Of a stretch of DNA of 6,142 bases, positions 1-5,885 are shown in pieces; within the stretch, counting starts at the first letter, position 1; each line of letters starts with the position of its first letter. The stretch spans positions 1-6,142 of the forward strand of contig CAYPZL010000263.1 in NCBI GenBank assembly GCA_964415045.1, read 5' to 3'. This DNA comes from CAYPZL01 sp964415045. GTDB taxonomy: Bacteria; Planctomycetota; Phycisphaerae; Sedimentisphaerales; Anaerobacaceae. Under the pieces are notes generated by a model. It ran no database searches. It worked only from the letters and a program-made list of their open reading frames with translations, and had not been told where the DNA came from. A program made the position numbers and the translations under genes.

Positions 1-19
1 TTGGGGGCTGAGCCCCCAA
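1..19. repeat. Perfect GC-rich inverted repeat at the left edge
   Basis: TTGGGGGC (1-8) and GCCCCCAA (12-19) are perfect inverted copies separated by TGA. This gives an 8-bp stem with a 3-base loop inside the open integrase frame. No T-run follows on the + strand, so it is not an obvious terminator in the direction of the gene. The left flank is outside the window, so the repeat could be longer. It may simply be coding sequence, a structured site, or a spot that broke an assembly. Confidence 0.6.
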
Positions 20-537
20 GAAACACGGAAGTACCCAAAAACCGGATGAGCCATACACTTTCATGGTGTCGAAGATCGGTCAAGGACAAGGACATTAGAA
101 CTCTGCCGCTGACGGATGAGGTTGTATCGCTTCTAACCCAGCATCAAGCAGATCAGCCTGAAGGATACCCATATGCCTTCGTACCGCCCAAGCGGTATGA
201 CTTCATCCAACGGCTTCGCTTGGATGGCAAGTGGACTGTTGAGCGCGGGAAGTGCCCCGTGAACAATTTCAAACGAGGGTATGACCGCATCTTGGCTCGC
301 GCCGGCGTCGAGGGCCAGTTCCATGATCTCCGCCGTACCTGCCTGACGCGGTGGCTGATGAACGGCTTGACTGAATACGATGTGATGAATCTGGCAGGTC
401 ACGCTGATTTCGAGACGACCCGGCGGTTCTACCTTTCAGTTCGGCGCGACTTGCTGGAACGTACCAGGACCGTCAACGCCAAGATGATGCCCGCCGAGTT
501 TGTTGCAAATCTGTTGCAGACACCGTTTAGGTCTTGA
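1..537 (+). CDS. Tyrosine-type site-specific recombinase/integrase, C-terminal catalytic part (5' end outside window)
   Basis: Cuts and rejoins DNA at attachment sites through a covalent 3'-phosphotyrosine intermediate. Using window codon 1 as residue 1, the visible catalytic set is a likely beta-hairpin lysine in VKDKDIRTLPL (K28 or K30), the HDLRR box (H108, R111), LAGH (H134) and the nucleophile Y144 in TTRRFY. The spacing and the stretch after the hairpin resemble integrases common in planctomycete genomes. The first catalytic arginine and the N-terminal SAM-like core-binding domain are missing. The frame is open to base 1, so the gene most likely continues to the left; the TTG at base 1 is not credible as a start, since it would remove an essential arginine. 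G+C is lower than in the large genes to the right, consistent with mobile origin. The stop at 535-537 lies only 6 bases before the tRNA promoter -35 box. Family assignment is firm; whether the whole gene is intact cannot be seen. Confidence 0.9.
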   Translation: MGAEPPRNTEVPKNRMSHTLSWCRRSVKDKDIRTLPLTDEVVSLLTQHQADQPEGYPYAFVPPKRYDFIQRLRLDGKWTVERGKCPVNNFKRGYDRILARAGVEGQFHDLRRTCLTRWLMNGLTEYDVMNLAGHADFETTRRFYLSVRRDLLERTRTVNAKMMPAEFVANLLQTPFRS

Positions 538-543
538 ATTCCG

Positions 544-573
544 TTGACAAAGGGTACGCGAAGCTCTTACATT
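544..573 (+). promoter_or_regulatory. Sigma-70-type promoter of the tRNA-Arg gene
   Basis: The -35 box TTGACA (544-549) matches the consensus completely. It is followed after 18 bases by TACATT (568-573, 4 of 6 matches to TATAAT). With a 17-base spacer the -10 would be TTACAT, which is poorer. Transcription would begin near 580, about 14 bases before the mature tRNA 5' end at 594. The -35 box starts 6 bases after the integrase stop codon, so the tRNA appears to have its own promoter rather than depending on read-through. Confidence 0.65.
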
Positions 574-593
574 AAAAGGACTTAAGAAGTGAA

Positions 594-667
594 GCGCCCG
601 TAGCTCAGTAGGATAGAGCATCGGTTTCCTAAACCGGAGGTCGGAGGTTCGAGTCCTCCCGGGCGTA
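594..667 (+). tRNA. tRNA-Arg, anticodon CCU (reads AGG)
   Basis: A complete cloverleaf can be folded by eye. The acceptor stem pairs GCGCCCG (594-600) with CGGGCGT (660-666), including one G-U pair at the end. The D stem is GCTC/GAGC (603-606/616-619). The anticodon stem is 621-625 with 633-637, with a 7-base loop TTCCTAA and anticodon CCT at 628-630. The variable loop has 5 bases. The T stem is GGAGG/CCTCC (643-647/655-659) with loop TTCGAGT. The discriminator is A667. CCA is not encoded; GTTTT follows, so CCA must be added after transcription. The anticodon decodes the arginine codon AGG. No intron, truncation or broken stem is visible, so the gene should be functional. The T-run just after the tRNA (669-672) may help end transcription, but no separate hairpin is evident. 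Confidence 0.97.
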
Positions 668-1018
668 GTTTTCCTTTCGATATGAGATGCAGTAACAACA
701 CTCGCCGTCTTTCTCCATCCTCGGCTTTCCGGGCACAGATACGCGGGGCCGGAGTGAGTAGGGCGAGGAGGATCGGCGGAGACGCCCCGTTGCGCCGACA
801 GGAGGGCGAATCTCTTCCGGAGATCGTGGAAGGTCAGCACGGGCGCCCAATCCTCTCGCGCGTCTCTTGCCCCTGTGACGGCGGCGACCTTCCTTCAGCC
901 CCACCCCCACTGGCTTCCATTTCCGGAGCGAGGGCATCCAGATGGGTTCTCACGGCCTTCGGTTCAAAGGGCGAGGAACAGACCTCGGTTGGCAGCGGTC
1001 CTCTCGGTGGCAGAGAAA
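668..1018. other. Intergenic stretch with no recognised gene
   Basis: This stretch lies between the rightward tRNA and the leftward phosphatase gene, whose 3' ends face each other. Open frames exist on both strands, but their translations are rich in Arg, Gly, Pro and Ser and show no recognisable domain. The minus-strand frames that cross the tRNA end in peptides of the type often mis-annotated opposite tRNA genes. I found no second copy of the tRNA 3' end here that would mark an attachment site, no direct-repeat array and no further RNA gene. Confidence 0.55.
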
Positions 1019-1051
1019 CCGTGCCGGGGACGCGCTGCGTCTGCGGCACGG
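1019..1051 (-). terminator. Rho-independent-like terminator of the phosphatase gene
   Basis: CCGTGCCG (1019-1026) pairs perfectly with CGGCACGG (1044-1051). Inside, GGACGC (1028-1033) pairs with GCGTCT (1037-1042) with one G-U, separated from the outer helix by a single mismatch (1027/1043) and closed by a 3-base loop. The result is a stem of about 15 bp. Read on the minus strand, the stem is followed directly by TTTCTCT. It begins 16 bases past the stop codon of the phosphatase gene. The + strand side has no T-run, so it appears directed at leftward transcription. The T-tract is imperfect. Confidence 0.65.
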
Positions 1052-1067
1052 AATTTGGGCGGCCGTC

Positions 1068-2546
1068 TCATTTTGCCTTGAAACGGTCCTCGTTCAGGAT
1101 CTCACCGTCAACGCTGTAATGGCGGAAGGCCAGCGTTGGCTCGCCCTGGGGGCGGTCCACCACAACCGCGAGGAATCCGCCCGTGACGTTCAGGTACTGA
1201 TGTTCGGGGTAGCGCTTGTCATTGCTCCAGCCGCCGGCGTGTTCGTTGCTGGCGGGCCCGCAGGAGTACTCACGCACGCCCGTTTTTGCATCGACGGACA
1301 CGTATTGCCAGTGACGGTCACCGCAGATGACGTACATGTTTTTCTGCTTCGAGATGAACTGCCTCAACTCATCGCCTTCATGTGTGAATCCGGCGTTTGC
1401 GTGGTTGTCGTTTTTGTTTGTTCTATCGGGCCCGACCAGCGGAGTGGGGCTTATCAGAATGCGGAACGTGGCGTCAGATTGCTCCACGGTTCGTTTGAAC
1501 CACGCCTTCTGCTCGGCGCCCCAGATGGTTTTGTCGGGCCCGTCGGCCATGGTATTGGGACTGCGAAAGTCACGCCCTTCGACCAGCCATACTTGCAGGT
1601 CCCTGCCCCAGCGAAACGTGCGATAGGTTCGCGGGCCCATGGGCACCTGCTCCAGAAAGACGGCCAGGCCCTGCGTGAAGGTGAAATCGCCCATGAACTT
1701 GGTTTCCCTGCTCGGCCAGCAATCGTTCATCCACGTGTCGTGATCGTCCTTGATGAAATAGCTTGCGACCCGGCGATGAAACTCGACGTTGGTGGGCAGA
1801 CTGTACATCCTCTGCCAGTGCCAGCGGGCCAGTTCCAGGGTCTTGGCCAGCCTGTCGTAGTAGACGATGTCACCTGTGTGGACAAAGAAACTCGGATCGA
1901 GCTTGAGCATTTGCGCATAGATCTTGTAGCCGCCGCCGGCAGCGTCCTGGTCCGGATACGCCTGCCCCGTGGAGACGGTGAAGACCACCCTTTCGGCCTG
2001 ACTCGGACTCGGTGCCGTGCGGAAGGTCCCTTCGACCACCTGCCCCTTCTGCCGGTCCTGCCCCCTGCCCTCGACGCGCAGTTGATAGCGCGTATTGGGA
2101 GCCAGGTCCGTCAGCTTGAAATGGCGCGTGAAATCGCGTTTCGGATCGACGGCGCGCCAGGCTGTAGCTTTCCAGTCCGACGCCCCCGCCGCCCCGTACC
2201 GGACCCGGACCTGTCCGGGAGCCCCCGGGACGGCACCCTCGATCGTCTCTATGGTCGAGCCCTCGGGGAACGTCACGACCGGCGTTCGGTCGGGCCGCCC
2301 CTTGCCTCTGCCGCCCAGCGTCTCGGTCTTTGGATCGAGATACCGAACTTCCGGCATGGGGGCCTCAGCACCGACGCGTTGCGCCACGCGCGTCAGGCGG
2401 GTCCAGACGATGGCCGTATCGTGTGTCACCTCACCGATCTTGATGCCGGTGGCCTGGTGCGGAGTGCCTGAGAGGCTGCGGCCGCAACCACAGACCAAGA
2501 CAACAGCGCTTATCAGCATCGTTCTTCCGGGCGATTCCAAAGCCAT
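1068..2546 (-). CDS. PhoD-like metallophosphatase (alkaline phosphatase D family), predicted lipoprotein
   Basis: Predicted to hydrolyse phosphoesters outside the cytoplasm, anchored by lipid; the true substrate is unknown. From the start at 2546 the protein has 492 residues. A short basic N-terminus and a hydrophobic run (LISAVVLV) lead to a lipobox-like VCGC, with acylation likely at C21. Residues about 33-180 form a beta-rich Fn3-like N-terminal domain (GIKIGEVTHDTAIVW to GTFRTAPSP), as usual in PhoD proteins. The catalytic domain follows, with HTGDIVYYD (223-231; D226 and Y229 fit the GDxxY metal site), KDDHD (266-270, in place of GNHD) and CGDRHWQY (408-415). The Cys of the SCQ-type signature that often opens this domain is absent; VSTGQ (191-195) stands there. 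An ATG 12 codons upstream (2582) was rejected: its ribosome site is poor and it would give an overlong n-region. It lies downstream of the large exoprotein gene on the same strand and is followed by a terminator-like hairpin. Family confident, physiological role open. Confidence 0.9.
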   Translation of the reverse strand: MALESPGRTMLISAVVLVCGCGRSLSGTPHQATGIKIGEVTHDTAIVWTRLTRVAQRVGAEAPMPEVRYLDPKTETLGGRGKGRPDRTPVVTFPEGSTIETIEGAVPGAPGQVRVRYGAAGASDWKATAWRAVDPKRDFTRHFKLTDLAPNTRYQLRVEGRGQDRQKGQVVEGTFRTAPSPSQAERVVFTVSTGQAYPDQDAAGGGYKIYAQMLKLDPSFFVHTGDIVYYDRLAKTLELARWHWQRMYSLPTNVEFHRRVASYFIKDDHDTWMNDCWPSRETKFMGDFTFTQGLAVFLEQVPMGPRTYRTFRWGRDLQVWLVEGRDFRSPNTMADGPDKTIWGAEQKAWFKRTVEQSDATFRILISPTPLVGPDRTNKNDNHANAGFTHEGDELRQFISKQKNMYVICGDRHWQYVSVDAKTGVREYSCGPASNEHAGGWSNDKRYPEHQYLNVTGGFLAVVVDRPQGEPTLAFRHYSVDGEILNEDRFKAK

Positions 2547-2553
2547 AAGAAAG

Positions 2554-2557
2554 TCCT
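2554..2557 (-). promoter_or_regulatory. Ribosome binding site fixing the phosphatase start at 2546
   Basis: On the minus strand AGGA, within GAAAGGAC, lies 7 bases before the ATG at 2544-2546, an ideal spacing. The alternative in-frame ATG at 2580-2582 has only a purine-rich AGAGG about 14 bases upstream, which is too far. The downstream start also gives a normal lipoprotein signal peptide length, so I prefer it. Confidence 0.7.
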
Positions 2558-2635
2558 TTCTCCATATCAATCCTTCTGTCATGTCACGTGCGACAAGGCC
2601 TCTAGTTGGGACGCAATAAAACAGGCAAGCGGTCT

Positions 2636-2654
2636 CAAGGCTTCAATCGCCTTG
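2636..2654. repeat. Small inverted repeat spanning the exoprotein stop codon
   Basis: CAAGGC (2636-2641) and GCCTTG (2649-2654) form a perfect 6-bp stem with a 7-base loop. The loop and stem edge contain the stop codon of the upstream exoprotein gene. On the minus strand no T-run follows directly; TTTTATT occurs about 16 bases later. It is therefore a poor intrinsic terminator. It could be a weak attenuator or RNA-stabilising hairpin between the two genes, or chance. Confidence 0.35.
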
Positions 2655-5600
2655 TTGTTCCGGCGGCGCCGGATAGAGACGCACGTCATCGACGTAGATC
2701 AGACCGCTGCTGCCGACCGCTGCGTCACCCACGCCGATGGCCAATGCCTTGACGCGCGACAGGTCCACCTGACCGGTAAGAGCCGTCAGGTCGGCCAGGC
2801 CTTCGTTCCATTGGTTGTCCGCCGTGCCGGCGGCAGTAATCTCGACCTCAGCGATTCTGTTGCCGGCGTCGGTGATCTTGACATAGAGCCGCTCCGTGAC
2901 ATTGAGCGTATCGTCGGTCACATCGACGAAGTTCGTAAACGTCGCGCCGGATATGCCGCCCACGGCGCCGACATCCGACAAAACCGCAACGCTGGGGGCG
3001 TTGCGCCCCTGGCTCGTGCTGGCAACCAGGCCGACGTAGACTTCACCATCCATGGGGATATTCAGCGTATCCCCGAACTGGGCCCAGGTCTGACCATCGA
3101 TGGAATGGAAGGTCTTGAAGTTGTTGGCCACGCGCTGCACCCTGACCCAGTACGGCAGAGGATAGTCGACCCGGGTATTCACGGACTCCTCGCCGGCAAC
3201 CACGCGGTAACTCTGGAACACGCCCCCGGTGGGATTGCAGGTCGCACTGATAAAGGCGGAATCGGCGTCGAGGCTGTTGCGAATCATGACGCCCGCCTTA
3301 CCCGTATCGGTTGCCTGCGTGATACTCTCGACCCTGGCGGTAATCGTGCCGTCGCCGGTAAGGGTCAGACAGGCGAAGGTGAAATCTTCCAGCAGGTTGC
3401 CTCCGCCGATGTTGTCGTCCCCGCCGCCGGTGACGGTATAAACACCGGAGGCATCGTCATAATCGACACGGGCAACGGAGCCGGCGCCGTAGTACCAGAA
3501 CCCCAGGCTGTGAATCCCGTTGCTCATCCAGTCTTGAGGCGTTGTCCACGTCCGCTCGGCCTCGGAGTAGTACGGCGCCGCGGTGTTGTCGTAGTACAGG
3601 GGCATAGACCCGGCGCCACTCTGGACGATGGTGGTCTCGATGATCGTGCCCCCGAAGTGGGGGCTGCCCGCACTCCAAATGTCATGTCCCACCGCCGCGC
3701 CGGACCCGTTGCCGGGATGGCCGGTCGGCAGGAATTCGTCCTCCGAGTACCCCAGTCCGTCGATCCAGGTCTGGAAGACCCGATTCGGGGAATCGTTGCT
3801 GTAGCTTTCAAAATCATCCACGGTCAGGTAATCCAGGGTGGAGAAGCTCCACACATCCCCTTCCCAGGAACCGGGAATCTCAGCCTCATTGACCTCATCA
3901 ATCCTCCAGTAGTACGTCTGGCCCAATTGCACGTCAAGTGGCTCGAGAGCATAGCGGTTTTCGCTCACCGTGTCTATCCGGGCCGTGCCGTCGGCCACGG
4001 CGGTCCTGTCCGTGTCGAGGTAGACCTCGTGCAAGACGGCCTCTCGCCCGGCGCGCCAGGTGAGGGCCGCATCCAGGTCTACGCCGGTCGCACCGTTCAC
4101 CGGACCGGGCTTTCGTGCCGACAGCGGCAAATACAGGAAACGGACTTCGCTCAGACCGAACTGGCTCAGGATGTCGCCCCAGTTGCTCTCGACCGTAATC
4201 TTGACATACTTCGCGGCCACACCGTTGAAATCAACCACCGTGTTGTGTGCATACCCAGGCGCACCCGGAGCCCTGGCAATCTCGTGCATCGTACCCAGTG
4301 TCATCCATTGGACCCCGTCGGTGGAATACTCAATGATGGCATCTTTGACCCCCACACCGATGCCGGCCTCAAGGCCGCTGTTGTGGTTCCATACCAACAT
4401 CTGATGGATAGCGTACAGCTTGTTGAACTCATATTGGATCCACACCGGCCCCTCCGCCCCGGCGTCACTGAGCCACATCTCGGTCACCTCCGTGGAATGC
4501 AGATCATTCGCATCCAGCCCGGAGCCGTTGACGGTATTTACGGGTCCCTCTTCGTCGCTGCTGGTACTGGAGGCGGTGGCGATGATATTCGCGCCTGCCA
4601 GAGGCCGCGCGACCGGTTCGACCGTAAACTGCCAGATGTCCCCCGGGATGACCATGTTGCCGGGGGCCGCGGTGACTTCGTCCACGCGCCAATAGTAGGT
4701 CCGGCCCAGCTCAAAGCGACCGACGGCGTAGGCGTTCGGATCCTGGCGGCCCCGATACACTCCGGCCGGATCGACGGTCGTCGTCGCATTGGCCACCTCG
4801 TCACGATCGGTGCCCAGGTACACGTCGTGCCGGCTGGCGGACCGTCCCGGCTTCCAGTTGAGGACCGCGTCCCACGCTACATCGGTTTCCCCTTCAGCCG
4901 GGTGCGGGGCGGTGGCTCTCTCCGGCGAGACCGCCACGATCGTGGTCACATCGGCTGATGGGTCATACGCCACCGACACAATGCTCTCCCCACCGTACGC
5001 GATGATGACGCCGTCGCTGACGAAGGTCTCGGCCAGCGCTACCTGATCGCCGGCCAGGATGAGCATGCCGTCGCCCGAGATGTCGATCAAGCCTGAGCTC
5101 GCCTCGCCCCCGGCGGTTACCGTGATCCCGGGATCGCCCGCCAGGTCGATCGTCCCGCCGCGCAGATACACTGTGCCGGAACTTCCATCCCTGTGGGCCA
5201 GCCGCAGCTCGGCGTCCGAATGCAGATAGCCGCCCGTCATATCGATGATGCCGTTGCCATACCGCCCGCACTCGATGCGGTCGGAGACGAGGACCTTGGT
5301 GTCGGCACCGCTGATGTAGAGGTGCCCCGTCGGCAGCGGATCGCTTGCCTTGCGTCCCAGGCGCAGCTCGCCGCCCACGTTCAGAGTGGCACCGCCGGTG
5401 ACGGTCAATTCGCCGATAGAGCCGGCTACGTAAGCGATTCGCACTTCATCACAACTGGCTGTAGCGCCGTCCAGAATGGGCCACGTAAGAGGAGTCGCAT
5501 TCTCAATATCGGCCCTGTCACCAACGACGGGGAGCCTGTTGGCGCTCCAGTTGGCCGCGTTCATCCAATCACCGTCTCCGGCGGCGCCGGTCCAGTCGAT

Positions 5601-5675
5601 GTTTTCCGCCCTGACGACGGTAACGTTGCCGATCACGCCAAGGGCCAGGAGCAGAGAGAGCAGTTTACCGGTCAT
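2643..5675 (-). CDS. Large secreted multidomain protein: beta-solenoid repeats, Fn3-like modules, discoidin (F5/8 C) domain, nested concanavalin-like domain
   Basis: Probably an exported binding or structural protein; no catalytic motif is seen. It has 1010 residues. A signal peptide (1-23, ending VRA) is followed by a glycine-rich beta-repeat region (about 88-229, units of 25-29 residues with GxLxxTGG-like starts). Then come an Fn3-like module (about 256-352), a discoidin/F5-8 type C-like domain (about 360-515) and a second module homologous to the first (about 520-613, TYYWRIDEVNE). A jelly-roll-like domain begins at DDFESYSND (620) and resumes at LYVKITDAGNR (930), ending GLIYVDDVRLYP. Between the halves (about 735-912) sits a DUF1349/LamG-like domain (TGDGTITARVES, AGVMIRNSLD, YWVRVQR, DGQTWAQ). 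There is no C-terminal anchor or PEP-CTERM. The start is well supported: AGGAGG (5682-5687) lies 6 bases upstream. Such architectures are typical of planctomycete exoproteins. The domain layout suggests glycan or matrix binding, but the ligand is unknown. It is likely co-transcribed with the phosphatase gene 96 bases downstream. Confidence 0.88.
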   Translation of the reverse strand: MTGKLLSLLLALGVIGNVTVVRAENIDWTGAAGDGDWMNAANWSANRLPVVGDRADIENATPLTWPILDGATASCDEVRIAYVAGSIGELTVTGGATLNVGGELRLGRKASDPLPTGHLYISGADTKVLVSDRIECGRYGNGIIDMTGGYLHSDAELRLAHRDGSSGTVYLRGGTIDLAGDPGITVTAGGEASSGLIDISGDGMLILAGDQVALAETFVSDGVIIAYGGESIVSVAYDPSADVTTIVAVSPERATAPHPAEGETDVAWDAVLNWKPGRSASRHDVYLGTDRDEVANATTTVDPAGVYRGRQDPNAYAVGRFELGRTYYWRVDEVTAAPGNMVIPGDIWQFTVEPVARPLAGANIIATASSTSSDEEGPVNTVNGSGLDANDLHSTEVTEMWLSDAGAEGPVWIQYEFNKLYAIHQMLVWNHNSGLEAGIGVGVKDAIIEYSTDGVQWMTLGTMHEIARAPGAPGYAHNTVVDFNGVAAKYVKITVESNWGDILSQFGLSEVRFLYLPLSARKPGPVNGATGVDLDAALTWRAGREAVLHEVYLDTDRTAVADGTARIDTVSENRYALEPLDVQLGQTYYWRIDEVNEAEIPGSWEGDVWSFSTLDYLTVDDFESYSNDSPNRVFQTWIDGLGYSEDEFLPTGHPGNGSGAAVGHDIWSAGSPHFGGTIIETTIVQSGAGSMPLYYDNTAAPYYSEAERTWTTPQDWMSNGIHSLGFWYYGAGSVARVDYDDASGVYTVTGGGDDNIGGGNLLEDFTFACLTLTGDGTITARVESITQATDTGKAGVMIRNSLDADSAFISATCNPTGGVFQSYRVVAGEESVNTRVDYPLPYWVRVQRVANNFKTFHSIDGQTWAQFGDTLNIPMDGEVYVGLVASTSQGRNAPSVAVLSDVGAVGGISGATFTNFVDVTDDTLNVTERLYVKITDAGNRIAEVEITAAGTADNQWNEGLADLTALTGQVDLSRVKALAIGVGDAAVGSSGLIYVDDVRLYPAPPEQQGD

Positions 5676-5700
5676 GACAATCCTCCTTTTTCAGAAGCGT

Positions 5701-5709
5701 AGAATAGCA
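5701..5709 (-). promoter_or_regulatory. Alternative extended -10 element near the exoprotein start
   Basis: On the minus strand TGCTATTCT fits an extended -10 (TG, one base, then TATTCT with 4 of 6 matches). No acceptable -35 box lies 16-18 bases upstream. If used, the transcript would begin near 5694 and keep only the ribosome binding site as leader. It competes with the better two-box promoter at 5853-5882. Confidence 0.2.
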
Positions 5710-5740
5710 CATTCTGCCGCACACACGCAGAGGCCCCACG

Positions 5741-5752
5741 GATTGCGCAATC
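5741..5752. promoter_or_regulatory. 12-bp perfect palindrome upstream of the exoprotein gene, possible operator
   Basis: GATTGCGCAATC is perfectly self-complementary over 12 bases; the flanking bases break the symmetry. It lies 66-77 bases upstream of the exoprotein ATG. It would sit upstream of the alternative -10 element at 5701-5709, or within the leader if the promoter at 5853-5882 is used. A dimeric regulator site is possible, as is a small RNA hairpin. No known operator is recognised. Confidence 0.35.
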
Positions 5753-5759
5753 GGAGAAC

Positions 5760-5805
5760 CCCACCGGAATGATCCATCACCTGCTCTCCAGCAGATCCCG
5801 GTGGG
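5760..5805 (-). promoter_or_regulatory. Structured element in the exoprotein leader (nested inverted repeats)
   Basis: CCCACCGG (5760-5767) pairs with CCGGTGGG (5798-5805) in a perfect 8-bp stem. Enclosed are GAT/ATC (5771-5773 with 5795-5797) and CTGCT/AGCAG (5781-5785 with 5790-5794) around a 4-base loop. The helices stack with unpaired bases mainly on one side, as in a folded RNA. It would be transcribed in the leader if the promoter at 5853-5882 is used. On the minus strand a second GTGGGG occurs near 5735, which could compete for the CCCAC strand. I recognise no known riboswitch class. The pairing is certain as sequence; a regulatory role is inferred. Confidence 0.4.
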
Positions 5806-5852
5806 TGACAGCGCACGACACGGGACACGTCAAACAGACGACTACAGCAATA

Positions 5853-5882
5853 AGCATACCACAACGGCGTCCTCATGGTCAA
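5853..5882 (-). promoter_or_regulatory. Probable promoter of the exoprotein-phosphatase gene pair
   Basis: On the minus strand TTGACC (5882-5877, 5 of 6 matches to TTGACA) is followed after 18 bases by TATGCT (5858-5853, 4 of 6 matches to TATAAT). Transcription would begin near 5846, giving a leader of about 170 bases before the exoprotein ATG. That leader contains the nested inverted repeats and the 12-bp palindrome. It is the best two-box match I found upstream of the gene. Confidence 0.4.
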
Positions 5883-5885
5883 ACG

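Noticed and set aside
436..840. Minus-strand frame with the peptide GRTRTSDLRFRKPMLY across the tRNA
   Set aside because: This is the antisense translation of the tRNA gene, a well-known spurious protein in databases; it also overlaps the integrase end.
629..937. Minus-strand frame ending REDSNLRPPV
   Set aside because: It is the other common antisense-tRNA artefact. The rest is low-complexity Arg/Gly/Pro sequence without a domain.
682..1119. + strand frame of 145 codons after the tRNA
   Set aside because: It overlaps the terminator hairpin and the 3' end of the phosphatase gene, has no ribosome binding site that stands out, and shows no recognisable protein features.
942..2471. Long + strand open frame (509 codons) opposite the phosphatase gene
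   Set aside because: It is in exact antisense register with the real gene, so its stops could arise only opposite TTA, CTA or TCA codons, which are rare in GC-rich genes. Its translation shows no domain, while the minus strand gives a clear PhoD-like protein.
2617..2654. Possible terminator between the exoprotein and phosphatase genes
   Set aside because: The 6-bp hairpin overlaps the stop codon and the nearest T-run is about 16 bases away, so it does not fit an intrinsic terminator.
2652..4958. Very long + strand open frame (768 codons) opposite the exoprotein gene
   Set aside because: Same in-register antisense effect. The translation is rich in Arg, Gly, Asp and His with no recognisable motif, whereas the minus strand has a signal peptide, clear domains and a strong ribosome binding site.
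5193..5772. + strand frames opposite the N-terminal part of the exoprotein gene
   Set aside because: They are shadows in GC-rich DNA; the overlapping minus-strand gene is strongly supported.
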